A stretch of DNA of 6,605 nt, taken from an uncultured Paraglaciecola sp. Lineage in GTDB: Bacteria > Pseudomonadota > Gammaproteobacteria > Enterobacterales > Alteromonadaceae. The position numbers and the translations under genes are program-made. Where the stretch lies: assembly GCA_905479025.1 (NCBI GenBank), contig CAJQKX010000355.1, positions 1 through 6,605 on the forward strand, in the 5' to 3' direction. Shown piece after piece: positions 1 through 5,695 of the stretch. Below the pieces are notes generated by a model. It was not told the origin of the DNA. It saw only the letters and a program-made list of their open reading frames with translations, and ran no database searches. Every line of letters starts with the position of its first letter. Position 1 is the first letter of the stretch.

Positions 1-1747
1 ATTAGATTTTGAAAAACACTACGCTGATTTGGGATTCACAGATGCTACGCCTGATATGGTTGAAGCCATTTTTTCAGAAGCCGCTAAATTCGCTGAGAAC
101 GTGTTAGCGCCAATTAACGCCAACGGTGATGAAGAAGGCTGTAAATGGGAAGACGGAGATGTCACCACTCCTGCAGGTTTTAAAGAAGCTTACAAACAGT
201 ACGTCGATGGCGGCTGGACAGGTATGACTCACCCAGAAGAACTCGGTGGACAGAATTTACCTTATTCTTTAGGCAGTGTGATGGCGGAATGGTTTTCTTC
301 GGCGAATCATTCTTGGGCCATGTACCCAGGGCTCAGTCAAGGTTGTATTGAAACCTTAAAAGAACATGGTACTGCTGAACAACAAAAAATGTTTTTGAAT
401 AATCTTATTGGTGGCCATTGGACAGGCACTATGTGTTTGACTGAACCTCATTGTGGCTCTGATTTAGGCATGCTCAAATGTAAAGCTGTTAAGAATGAAG
501 ATGGTAGCTACGGTTTAACCGGAACCAAGATTTTCATTTCAGCAGGTGAGCATGATATGTCAGAGAACATCGTGCATATCGTGATTGCTCGTTTGCCAGA
601 TGCACCAAGTGGCACTAAAGGTATTTCATTGTTTGTTGTGCCTAAATTTCATGCAGGTCCCGAAGGTGAAAAGTTAGACAGAAACGGTGTGAGTTGTGGC
701 TCTATTGAGCACAAAATGGGTATCAAGGGCTCGGCAACTTGCGTGATCAATTTTGATGATGCCAAGGGATACCTGGTTGGTACTGAAAATCGTGGTCTTA
801 ATTGTATGTTTACATTTATGAATACTGCACGAATAGGTACAGGTTTAGAAGGTTTGTCTGCATCTGAAGCCGCGTTCCAAGGTGCCTTAGCCTATGCTAA
901 AGACCGTTTACAGTTTAGAGCGATGACAGGTGTCAAAAATCCTGACGGTCCCGCTGATCCGATTATTAACCATCCTGATGTGCGCCGTATGCTGTTGACT
1001 CAAAAAGCTTTCGCTGAAGGTAATAGAGCATTAGCCGTATACGCCATGAAATTAGTCGATATTTCTCAGGCCAATCAAGATGAAGGTGCTAAACAACTCG
1101 CGGAGTCGAAGCTTGCCTTGTTAACACCTATTGTCAAAGCATTTCTAACAGAAACTGCACAAGAGACTACTAGCTATGGTATGCAGGTCTTTGGTGGACA
1201 TGGGTTCATTAAAGAATGGGGTATGGAACAACTCGCACGAGATACCCGTATTTGTACAATGTACGAAGGCACAACAGGTATTCAAGCTGTTGATTTATTA
1301 GCTAGGAAAGTGATTGGGTCTAACGGAAAGCTGCTAACAATATTTACCAACGAAGTGAAAGAATATTGTAAAAGCATTCGAGATAAGAGTCAGTTTAATG
1401 CTTGGTCTAACAGTATCGATACACACGTAGATGAATGGCATCAGATCACTGAAGATATTATGCTTCGTGCGGCTAAAAATCCTGCTGAATTAGGCGCTGC
1501 GTCTGTTGATTATTTGATGTATTCAGGATACGTGGTTGTGGGTTATTTTTGGCTTCGAATGGCCGTTGTAGCTCAGCAAAAACTTGATGAAGGCACCAGT
1601 GAACCAGAATTTTATCAAGCGAAGTTACATACGACTAAATTTTATTTTGATCGTTTATTAACCCGTTCACGTTCTTTAGTCTCTGCTATGGAATCGGGTG
1701 CTGATAACTTGATGAATATGGAAGAAGAGCAGTTCAACATTGTTTAA
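1..1747 (+). CDS. Acyl-CoA dehydrogenase, FadE/DmdC-like, C-terminally extended (5' partial)
   Basis: This flavoenzyme is predicted to introduce the alpha-beta double bond into an acyl-CoA, passing electrons via FAD to an electron-transfer flavoprotein in the cytoplasm. The reading frame is open to the left edge: the first complete codon is at base 2 and 581 codons are visible. The TTG at 29 lies inside the conserved N-terminal region, so the true start is probably only a few codons outside the window. Numbering from base 2, TEPHCGSD at 147-154 is the family flavin/substrate motif. The segment GVSCGSIEHKMGIKG is typical of the long subfamily. MYEGTTGIQA carries the probable catalytic base Glu422. 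About 130 residues follow that core, matching the C-terminal extension of DmdC-like proteins (roughly 590 residues). DmdC acts on 3-methylmercaptopropionyl-CoA in DMSP breakdown, but many relatives are generic beta-oxidation enzymes, so the substrate is open. The family call is firm. Confidence 0.95.
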   Translation, partial: LDFEKHYADLGFTDATPDMVEAIFSEAAKFAENVLAPINANGDEEGCKWEDGDVTTPAGFKEAYKQYVDGGWTGMTHPEELGGQNLPYSLGSVMAEWFSSANHSWAMYPGLSQGCIETLKEHGTAEQQKMFLNNLIGGHWTGTMCLTEPHCGSDLGMLKCKAVKNEDGSYGLTGTKIFISAGEHDMSENIVHIVIARLPDAPSGTKGISLFVVPKFHAGPEGEKLDRNGVSCGSIEHKMGIKGSATCVINFDDAKGYLVGTENRGLNCMFTFMNTARIGTGLEGLSASEAAFQGALAYAKDRLQFRAMTGVKNPDGPADPIINHPDVRRMLLTQKAFAEGNRALAVYAMKLVDISQANQDEGAKQLAESKLALLTPIVKAFLTETAQETTSYGMQVFGGHGFIKEWGMEQLARDTRICTMYEGTTGIQAVDLLARKVIGSNGKLLTIFTNEVKEYCKSIRDKSQFNAWSNSIDTHVDEWHQITEDIMLRAAKNPAELGAASVDYLMYSGYVVVGYFWLRMAVVAQQKLDEGTSEPEFYQAKLHTTKFYFDRLLTRSRSLVSAMESGADNLMNMEEEQFNIV

Positions 1748-1793
1748 GTTTTAGTCAAATATAATAACAAGCTAGACAGGGAAATATAAAGAG

Positions 1794-1823
1794 GCGGGCA
1801 TATAAAAATGTCCGCTTTTTTTT
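1794..1823 (+). terminator. Rho-independent terminator of the acyl-CoA dehydrogenase gene
   Basis: An 8-bp stem pairs GCGGGCAT (1794-1801) with ATGTCCGC (1808-1815), with one G-T wobble and a 6-base loop. Eight T residues follow at once (1816-1823). It lies 46 bp after the dehydrogenase stop and 37 bp before the next ATG, so it separates the two transcription units. The A/G-rich bases just before the stem can also pair with part of the T tract, lengthening it. Confidence 0.9.
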
Positions 1824-1860
1824 GCATTAAACGGATTGGACTTGCTAGGTAAACAGCGTC

Positions 1861-2778
1861 ATGAAACATCATACAATCGACATTGAAAACGTAAATATAC
1901 ATTATGTTGAAGCGGGGAGCGGTAGCGGTACTAATTTACCACGCCAGACCATTGTTTTTTTACATGGTTTTCCTGAATACTGGGGCACATGGCATGCACA
2001 ACTTGATTATTTTGCTGATCACTATCGTGTGATTGCACCTGACTTACCCGGTTATAATTTAAGTGATAAACCTGAGGACCCATCGTTTTATCAAGTCCCC
2101 AAGCTTATTAAGTTTATTGCTAAGTTCATCCAAGGTGTGGCACCACAGGAAAAAATAATATTAGTGGCTCATGATTGGGGCGGCGTCATCGCATGGCCGA
2201 TTGCAGCATTTTTCCCACAACTTATCGATAAATTAATCATACTCAATGCTGCTCATCCCAGTATTTTTACTCGGGAAATGATTAATAATGCTCAGCAACG
2301 GCAAAAAAGTGAATATATCCATGAGTTGATAGCGCCTAATGGGGTTGAAAAGTTATCAGACAATAATTATCAATACCTGAAAGACACTGTATTCGTTGGC
2401 ATGCGCGAAGGCACATTGAGTGAGACACAATGCAAGGCTTATGAGGATGTATGGGCTCAGTCTGGCGCTATAAATGGCATGCTCCAGTACTATCGAAGTA
2501 TGCCTCAGTTAGCACCCTCTGAGAAAGTATCAGTTGCTGGCAATGGACCTGTCGTTGCAGCAACACAAATGAAAATCCCTAATATCCGTATCACTTGCCC
2601 AACATTACTACTATGGGGTGAACAAGACCAAGCCTTTGTTAAAGAGAATACAGACGGGGTAGAAAAATATGTGCCTGACTTGCGGATCAAGCGTTTTCCT
2701 GATGCTAGCCATTGGTTGCAACATGAGTTGCCTAATGAAGTGAATTTAGAGATAGAAAATTTCTTGCACAACTATTAG
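1861..2778 (+). CDS. Alpha/beta hydrolase, epoxide hydrolase-like
   Basis: This 305-residue cytoplasmic alpha/beta-fold hydrolase has no signal peptide. Visible motifs are the oxyanion-hole segment HGFPEYW (35-41), the strand-turn APDLPGYNLSDKP (59-71), the nucleophile elbow HDWGG with Asp105 as nucleophile, WGEQDQAF with Asp256 as probable catalytic acid, and DASHW with His284 as catalytic base. An Asp nucleophile in HDWGG, together with cap-domain tyrosines (Tyr152 in SEYIHEL and Tyr210/211 in QYYR), favours epoxide hydrolase; in that family a tyrosine pair activates the epoxide oxygen. Haloalkane or haloacetate dehalogenases share the Asp nucleophile and remain possible. The ATG at 1861 suits the family's N-terminus, but its ribosome binding site is weak (AGGT at 1847-1850, 10 bases away). 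The gene follows the dehydrogenase terminator and has no clear promoter. The physiological substrate cannot be read from the sequence. Confidence 0.85.
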   Translation: MKHHTIDIENVNIHYVEAGSGSGTNLPRQTIVFLHGFPEYWGTWHAQLDYFADHYRVIAPDLPGYNLSDKPEDPSFYQVPKLIKFIAKFIQGVAPQEKIILVAHDWGGVIAWPIAAFFPQLIDKLIILNAAHPSIFTREMINNAQQRQKSEYIHELIAPNGVEKLSDNNYQYLKDTVFVGMREGTLSETQCKAYEDVWAQSGAINGMLQYYRSMPQLAPSEKVSVAGNGPVVAATQMKIPNIRITCPTLLLWGEQDQAFVKENTDGVEKYVPDLRIKRFPDASHWLQHELPNEVNLEIENFLHNY

Positions 2779-3346
2779 CTATAAGGACTTATTTGGTTGT
2801 TAAGCCCCAAATTATTTAACATTTACGGTTCAGATCATAATTCACATGAGTATCAGGATAATTTGATGTGTTTATCCACACCTAAACCAATAAATAAATA
2901 CACGGCTTAATATGATGATAATTGCTCAAAATTTCATTCGCTTTATTCAAAGTATCAAGCCTAAGAAACACATAAAATCATCAAAATATCGAGCCCAATA
3001 TGTAACGGTCATGGATCTGACTTATAGCTAATTCATTTTTGATGCAATGTAGATAATATTGCTTGGCGTAGCTGCAATGATTTTACTTATAAATTAACGA
3101 AATGAAAACATTACAGGTTATCTGTGAAAAGTGACATTCCTTTATTGATGTTCGCGATGTCTTTCAATCGTACTGTTACATTTTTAGTAACTGCTCAGAA
3201 ATAATTCCCACAAGATCTCATTCATCATGTAATCCAGTTAGTCACATAAAATTAACTAGATCCAACTCTAGCAATTTGAATTGATCCACTTTATATTAAA
3301 TTTAAGTAGTTAATAATTAATGAAAAAATTCGTAAAGGTACAAACC
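2779..3346. other. AT-rich intergenic region, no recognised gene
   Basis: About 570 bp without a convincing gene on either strand. All three + frames are interrupted often. Downstream of the hydrolase, only a weak imperfect hairpin (GGACTTA 2785-2791 with TAAGCCC 2801-2807, one mismatch, no T tract) could end transcription. A perfect DnaA-box 9-mer TTATCCACA lies at 2872-2880. Short inverted repeats occur around 3043-3079 (GCAAT/ATTGC copies) and 3256-3270 (CTAGA/TCTAG). A -10-like TATATT at 3292-3297 could belong to the promoter of the downstream gene, but no matching -35 box is evident. A second in-frame ATG at 3320 could extend the following leader ORF upstream. Confidence 0.6.
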
Positions 3347-3400
3347 ATGAAACATACAAAATTAATATTAAAAATTCATAATTCACAAGGGTTATGCTGA
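3347..3400 (+). CDS. 17-codon leader ORF overlapping the CotH lipoprotein start
   Basis: The small ORF encodes MKHTKLILKIHNSQGLC and ends at TGA 3398-3400. It has a well-placed ribosome binding site, AAAGG at 3334-3338, 8 bases before its ATG. Its stop shares one base with the preferred start of the next gene (TGATG, 3398-3402), the classic geometry of translational coupling. An in-frame ATG at 3320 would make it 26 codons, but no good ribosome binding site precedes that start. The peptide is basic and resembles no family I recognise. It lacks a run of one amino acid that would suggest amino-acid-sensing attenuation. It may act only by being translated. The chance that it is incidental is substantial, since 17 codons is short. 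Confidence 0.4.
   Translation: MKHTKLILKIHNSQGLC
3387..3391 (+). promoter_or_regulatory. Ribosome binding site that selects the CotH start
   Basis: AAGGG lies 8 bases before the ATG at 3400, an ideal distance, but only 2 bases before the alternative in-frame ATG at 3394. This favours 3400 as the start, two codons inside the longest possible frame. The site lies inside the leader ORF, so ribosomes translating that ORF would pass over it and could reinitiate at the overlapping ATG. Confidence 0.7.
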
Positions 3401-4932
3401 TGTTCGATAAGTTTTTACACCCCTTGATTATTATTTTTTTTAGTTTATCTTTACTGTCCTGTGGTGGGTCTGATTCGCCAGAACAAGAAATACCCGTCGT
3501 AGTGATTGTCGAACCCAGTATCAGTCGGTTCTCTTTTTTAACAGAAAATAATCCCAGTCTTACATCAAATCTAAACTTATCAATATCTGGCAATACCATT
3601 ACTGGAAGATTTCCAGCCACTGCTGATTGGCAAAGTATGGTTGCTACTTTTGAACATACAGGTACGTCATTGACTGTTAATGATACTGCACAGACAAATG
3701 CGGTATCAGAGCAAGACTTCAGTGATGTTCTGACTTACACAGTAATGATGGAAGATGGCCGGAAACTCAGTTATTCGGTGGATGTTGTGGCTTTTACTGG
3801 GTTGCCCATCATTTATTTAACAACATCTGGAAATGGTCCCATTGAATCAAAAGAAGACTACGTTGAGGGCACTGTGACTATCAAAGGTGGGCGTAACTTT
3901 GCAGATGCACCTGCCTCAGTTATGAAAATTCGCGGGCGCGGAAATTCGACCTGGTTCCTGCACCCTAAAAAGCCTTTTCAAATGAAGCTAGATGAAAAAT
4001 CGATATTTTTAGATATGCCATCTAAAAAGAAATGGTTATTTTTGGCTGAATATTCTGACAAAACCATGTTAAGAAATACCATGAGTTTTGAGATGGGTTA
4101 TTTGAGCAACCTCGAATGGACACCTAAAAGTATCTTTGCCGAGGTGTATGTTAACAATGAATATAACGGCACCTACAATATCACTGAAAAGGTGGAAGAA
4201 GGCAGTAATCGAGTAGACATTGGTGATGATGGTTTTTTACTGGAAATTGATCAGTTAAACAGACAAAACCCAGATGATGTGTATTTTTATACGGATAAAT
4301 TTTTAGTCGCAATCAAAGAGCCCAGTCTTGATTGGGATGATGACCAATACAACTATATTAAGGCCCACATTAATGCATTTGAAGCTACGTTATTTGCTTC
4401 AAATTTTAGAGACCCTATCAATGGTTATGCCAAATATATGGACGTTGACAGTTTTGTGGACTGGTATTTAATCAATGAAATTACCAAAAATGTTGATTCT
4501 AAATCCTTCTCCAGCATCTTCTTTAATGTAGTGCCGGGTGAAAAAATCAAGATGGGGCCGTTATGGGATTTTGATCTCTCTTTTGGCAATGTGGATTATG
4601 CGGGTGATGACTTCCCAACACCTGAGGGTTTCTGGGTAAAAGATAACCCATGGTTTGCCAGGTTATTTACCGACAGTGCATTTCTAGAAAAAGTCAAAAC
4701 CCGTTTTGCCTACTTTAAAAACAACCAAAATGTCATTATGAATAAAATTGATGCCTTTGCCATCAAGTTGAACTTGGCACAACAAGAGAATGACAATAAG
4801 TGGGAGACCTTGGGCAAATATGTGTGGCCAAATCCCGTGGTATTTGACACATACACCGAAGAGGTGGCTCATCTTAAAACATGGTACTCACAACGAATGA
4901 CTTGGTTAGATGGGGCCTTGAACAATCTTTAG
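3400..4932 (+). CDS. CotH kinase-family lipoprotein with N-terminal beta-sandwich domain
   Basis: From the ATG at 3400 the product is 510 residues (512 from 3394). Residues 1-20 form a lipoprotein signal peptide with a hydrophobic core and lipobox LLSC; Cys21 is the predicted lipidated residue. Gly at +2 rather than Asp suggests sorting to the outer membrane. Residues about 38-131 resemble small secreted Ig-like/DUF5018-type domains (ISRFSF, then ISGNTITGRFP, LTYTV and YSVDVV). From about 135 to the end it matches the CotH family: KIRGRGNSTW (176-185), the PKKPFQMKL strand, YSDKTMLRN, ITEK (261-264), FLLEID, NEITKNVDS (359-367) and GPLWDFDLSFGN with Asp390 and Asp392. CotH proteins of Bacillus spores are atypical protein kinases; the WDFD aspartates are probable metal ligands by analogy. 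Kinase activity here is inference. No CotB/CotG-like substrate is encoded nearby. The gene ends 70 bp before a hairpin and appears monocistronic apart from the leader ORF. Confidence 0.88.
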   Translation: MFDKFLHPLIIIFFSLSLLSCGGSDSPEQEIPVVVIVEPSISRFSFLTENNPSLTSNLNLSISGNTITGRFPATADWQSMVATFEHTGTSLTVNDTAQTNAVSEQDFSDVLTYTVMMEDGRKLSYSVDVVAFTGLPIIYLTTSGNGPIESKEDYVEGTVTIKGGRNFADAPASVMKIRGRGNSTWFLHPKKPFQMKLDEKSIFLDMPSKKKWLFLAEYSDKTMLRNTMSFEMGYLSNLEWTPKSIFAEVYVNNEYNGTYNITEKVEEGSNRVDIGDDGFLLEIDQLNRQNPDDVYFYTDKFLVAIKEPSLDWDDDQYNYIKAHINAFEATLFASNFRDPINGYAKYMDVDSFVDWYLINEITKNVDSKSFSSIFFNVVPGEKIKMGPLWDFDLSFGNVDYAGDDFPTPEGFWVKDNPWFARLFTDSAFLEKVKTRFAYFKNNQNVIMNKIDAFAIKLNLAQQENDNKWETLGKYVWPNPVVFDTYTEEVAHLKTWYSQRMTWLDGALNNL

Positions 4933-5002
4933 AAGATGAATGTTGCGCCCGAAGATAAGTTCTCTTAACAATAATCCATATGATACCACTGAGATAATAT
5001 AA

Positions 5003-5026
5003 AAAGTGCCTCTGGTGAGGCACTTT
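5003..5026. terminator. Bidirectional terminator-like hairpin after the CotH gene
   Basis: A perfect 10-bp stem pairs AAAGTGCCTC (5003-5012) with GAGGCACTTT (5017-5026) around a 4-base loop. On the + strand only three T residues end the stem, then A residues follow, which is a weak tail. On the - strand the stem ends in five T residues followed by ATATT, which is better. It lies 70 bp after the CotH stop and 28 bp beyond the end of the minus-strand ORF at 5055, so it could serve both directions. Confidence 0.7.
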
Positions 5027-5054
5027 AAAAGTCAATGTGACGAGCTGATATGAA

Positions 5055-5240
5055 TTAAAACTTATTAAGAAATCGAGTGCAGTCTGTATGAGAATATATG
5101 ATATTCACTGATGGCTGCTCGATGTTTGATAGGTTTATATCAAACATATGAACCTTGCCTTGTTCCCACAGTAGCAAGGCTGCAATGTTACTAATGGGCT
5201 GGTTTGTCAAATAAGTTCTGAGTCTAGAGTCTTGATGCAT
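5055..5240 (-). CDS. Doubtful 61-codon minus-strand ORF, possible gene remnant
   Basis: The ORF encodes a 61-residue protein beginning MHQDSRLRTYL and ending RFLNKF. I recognise no family, signal peptide or clear membrane span. No good ribosome binding site precedes the ATG at 5240. The same frame continues upstream through a TGA (5258-5256) to another ATG at 5279 (MNQSMQR, stop, EAGEP), so it could be a small gene broken by a nonsense change. A hairpin with its better T tail on the minus strand lies just beyond its stop, which gives mild support for transcription from this strand. It also contains a 10-bp inverted repeat, so the sequence may be structural rather than coding. A chance ORF is the most likely alternative. 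Confidence 0.2.
   Translation of the reverse strand: MHQDSRLRTYLTNQPISNIAALLLWEQGKVHMFDINLSNIEQPSVNIIYSHTDCTRFLNKF
5122..5147. repeat. 10-bp perfect inverted repeat, 6-base loop
   Basis: ATGTTTGATA (5122-5131) pairs perfectly with TATCAAACAT (5138-5147) across GGTTTA. No T tract follows on either strand, so it is not an obvious terminator. An operator for a dimeric regulator or an RNA hairpin are both possible. It lies inside the doubtful minus-strand ORF. Confidence 0.6.
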
Positions 5241-5341
5241 AGGTTCGCCGGCTTCTCAGCGCTGCATGCTTTGGTTCATGTTATATCAATGTTTAGACAA
5301 ATATCTGTGTGAGCCAGCTGACTTAGTTGCAGGTTACATAT

Positions 5342-5370
5342 CATTGATGATTGATGTCATGCCATCAATG
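5342..5370. repeat. Tandem ATTGATG with inverted CATCAAT
   Basis: Two head-to-tail copies of ATTGATG (5343-5349 and 5350-5356) are followed by one inverted copy, CATCAAT (5363-5369). Either left copy can pair with the right arm: the outer pairing is 8 bp (CATTGATG 5342-5349 with CATCAATG 5363-5370), and the inner is 7 bp with a 6-base loop. The two hairpins exclude each other. Confidence 0.55.
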
Positions 5371-5449
5371 TCCATAAATGCAATATTGTAGCAACTACTT
5401 TCATAACAACTCATCTACAATTTTATTGGGCACTAGTTTCACTACTGAG

Positions 5450-5508
5450 TTTATTTGAATAGGTGTCAGCGATGATCAATTTTTATGTCGGGTAATCATT
5501 CAAATAAA
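5450..5508. repeat. 11-bp perfect inverted repeat, 37-base spacer
   Basis: TTTATTTGAAT (5450-5460) is the exact reverse complement of ATTCAAATAAA (5498-5508). The spacer is not coding. The element lies about 95 bp upstream of the candidate pnp -10 box. No flanking direct repeat of useful length is evident, so a miniature transposon is not supported; a paired binding site or an RNA stem is equally possible. Confidence 0.6.
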
Positions 5509-5579
5509 TTGGCTTACTGGGTTCATACAGCGTTTTCACTATTAAATGTAACTTTTTGCTCCTAATTCAGGCTATTCAC

Positions 5580-5608
5580 TTTTTTTAGCTATACCGAACC
5601 GCTATACT
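5580..5608 (+). promoter_or_regulatory. pnp: Candidate sigma-70 promoter of pnp
   Basis: TATACT at 5603-5608 matches the -10 consensus in five of six bases. At 17-bp spacing the -35 position (5580-5585) falls in a run of T and is a poor match, so an activator or upstream element may be needed. Transcription would begin near 5615, giving a leader of about 80 bases before the pnp start. Confidence 0.4.
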
Positions 5609-5651
5609 ATGTCCCGCATTTGAAAGCGATATCTATAGAAAGCAAAAGAGT

Positions 5652-5671
5652 ATTGTCCTAAGTGGGGCAAT
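5652..5671 (+). promoter_or_regulatory. pnp: Hairpin in the pnp leader
   Basis: ATTGTCC (5652-5658) pairs with GGGCAAT (5665-5671), 7 bp with one G-T wobble and a 6-base loop. It lies 13 bases before the ribosome binding site. In E. coli, pnp mRNA is autoregulated through a leader stem cut by RNase III. This stem is much shorter, so an equivalent role is speculative. Confidence 0.35.
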
Positions 5672-5684
5672 TTGAAAATTATTT

Positions 5685-5690
5685 AAAGGA
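5685..5690 (+). promoter_or_regulatory. pnp: Ribosome binding site of pnp
   Basis: AAAGGA lies 5 bases (all A) upstream of the ATG at 5696. It supports that ATG, which also fits the conserved PNPase N-terminus. Confidence 0.8.
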
Positions 5691-5695
5691 AAAAA

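Larger units (their letters stand above)
4933..5695. other. Long intergenic region before pnp, rich in inverted repeats
   Basis: This stretch of about 760 bp contains no recognised gene. It holds, in order, a terminator-like hairpin (5003-5026), one short doubtful minus-strand ORF (5055-5240), a cluster of 6-8 bp palindromes (5223-5269), three longer inverted repeats (5122-5147, 5342-5370, 5450-5508) and, at its right end, the candidate promoter and leader of pnp. The ribosomal protein gene rpsO, which often lies directly upstream of pnp in gammaproteobacteria, is not present. I saw no tRNA cloverleaf. Confidence 0.6.

Noticed and set aside
2505..2771. Minus-strand ORF of 88 codons
   Set aside because: It lies wholly inside the alpha/beta hydrolase gene, whose catalytic motifs lie in the other strand, and its product shows no family features.
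2785..2807. Terminator after the alpha/beta hydrolase gene
   Set aside because: The stem has a mismatch, a 9-base loop and no following T tract.
2915..2940. Fur-box-like sequence around GATAATTGC
   Set aside because: Only about 11 of 19 positions match by hand alignment, with almost no match in the right half.
3124..3204. 26-codon GTG-start ORF with a hydrophobic middle (PLLMFAMSF) and AGG 6 bases upstream
   Set aside because: It is too short, uses GTG, overlaps a 10-codon ATG ORF in another frame, and has no downstream structure or homology I recognise.
3394..3396. ATG at 3394 as start of the CotH lipoprotein
   Set aside because: The ribosome binding site is only 2 bases away, while the ATG at 3400 has ideal spacing and retains the complete signal peptide.
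3291..3620. Minus-strand ORF of 109 codons
   Set aside because: It overlaps the signal peptide and beta-sandwich coding region of the CotH lipoprotein and has no recognisable domain; it is a shadow in AT-rich sequence.
4684..4872. Minus-strand ORF of 62 codons
   Set aside because: It lies entirely inside the CotH coding region with no family features.
5242..5256. Possible tRNA T-arm (GGTTCG...)
   Set aside because: No matching acceptor or anticodon stems and no CCA end could be found around it.
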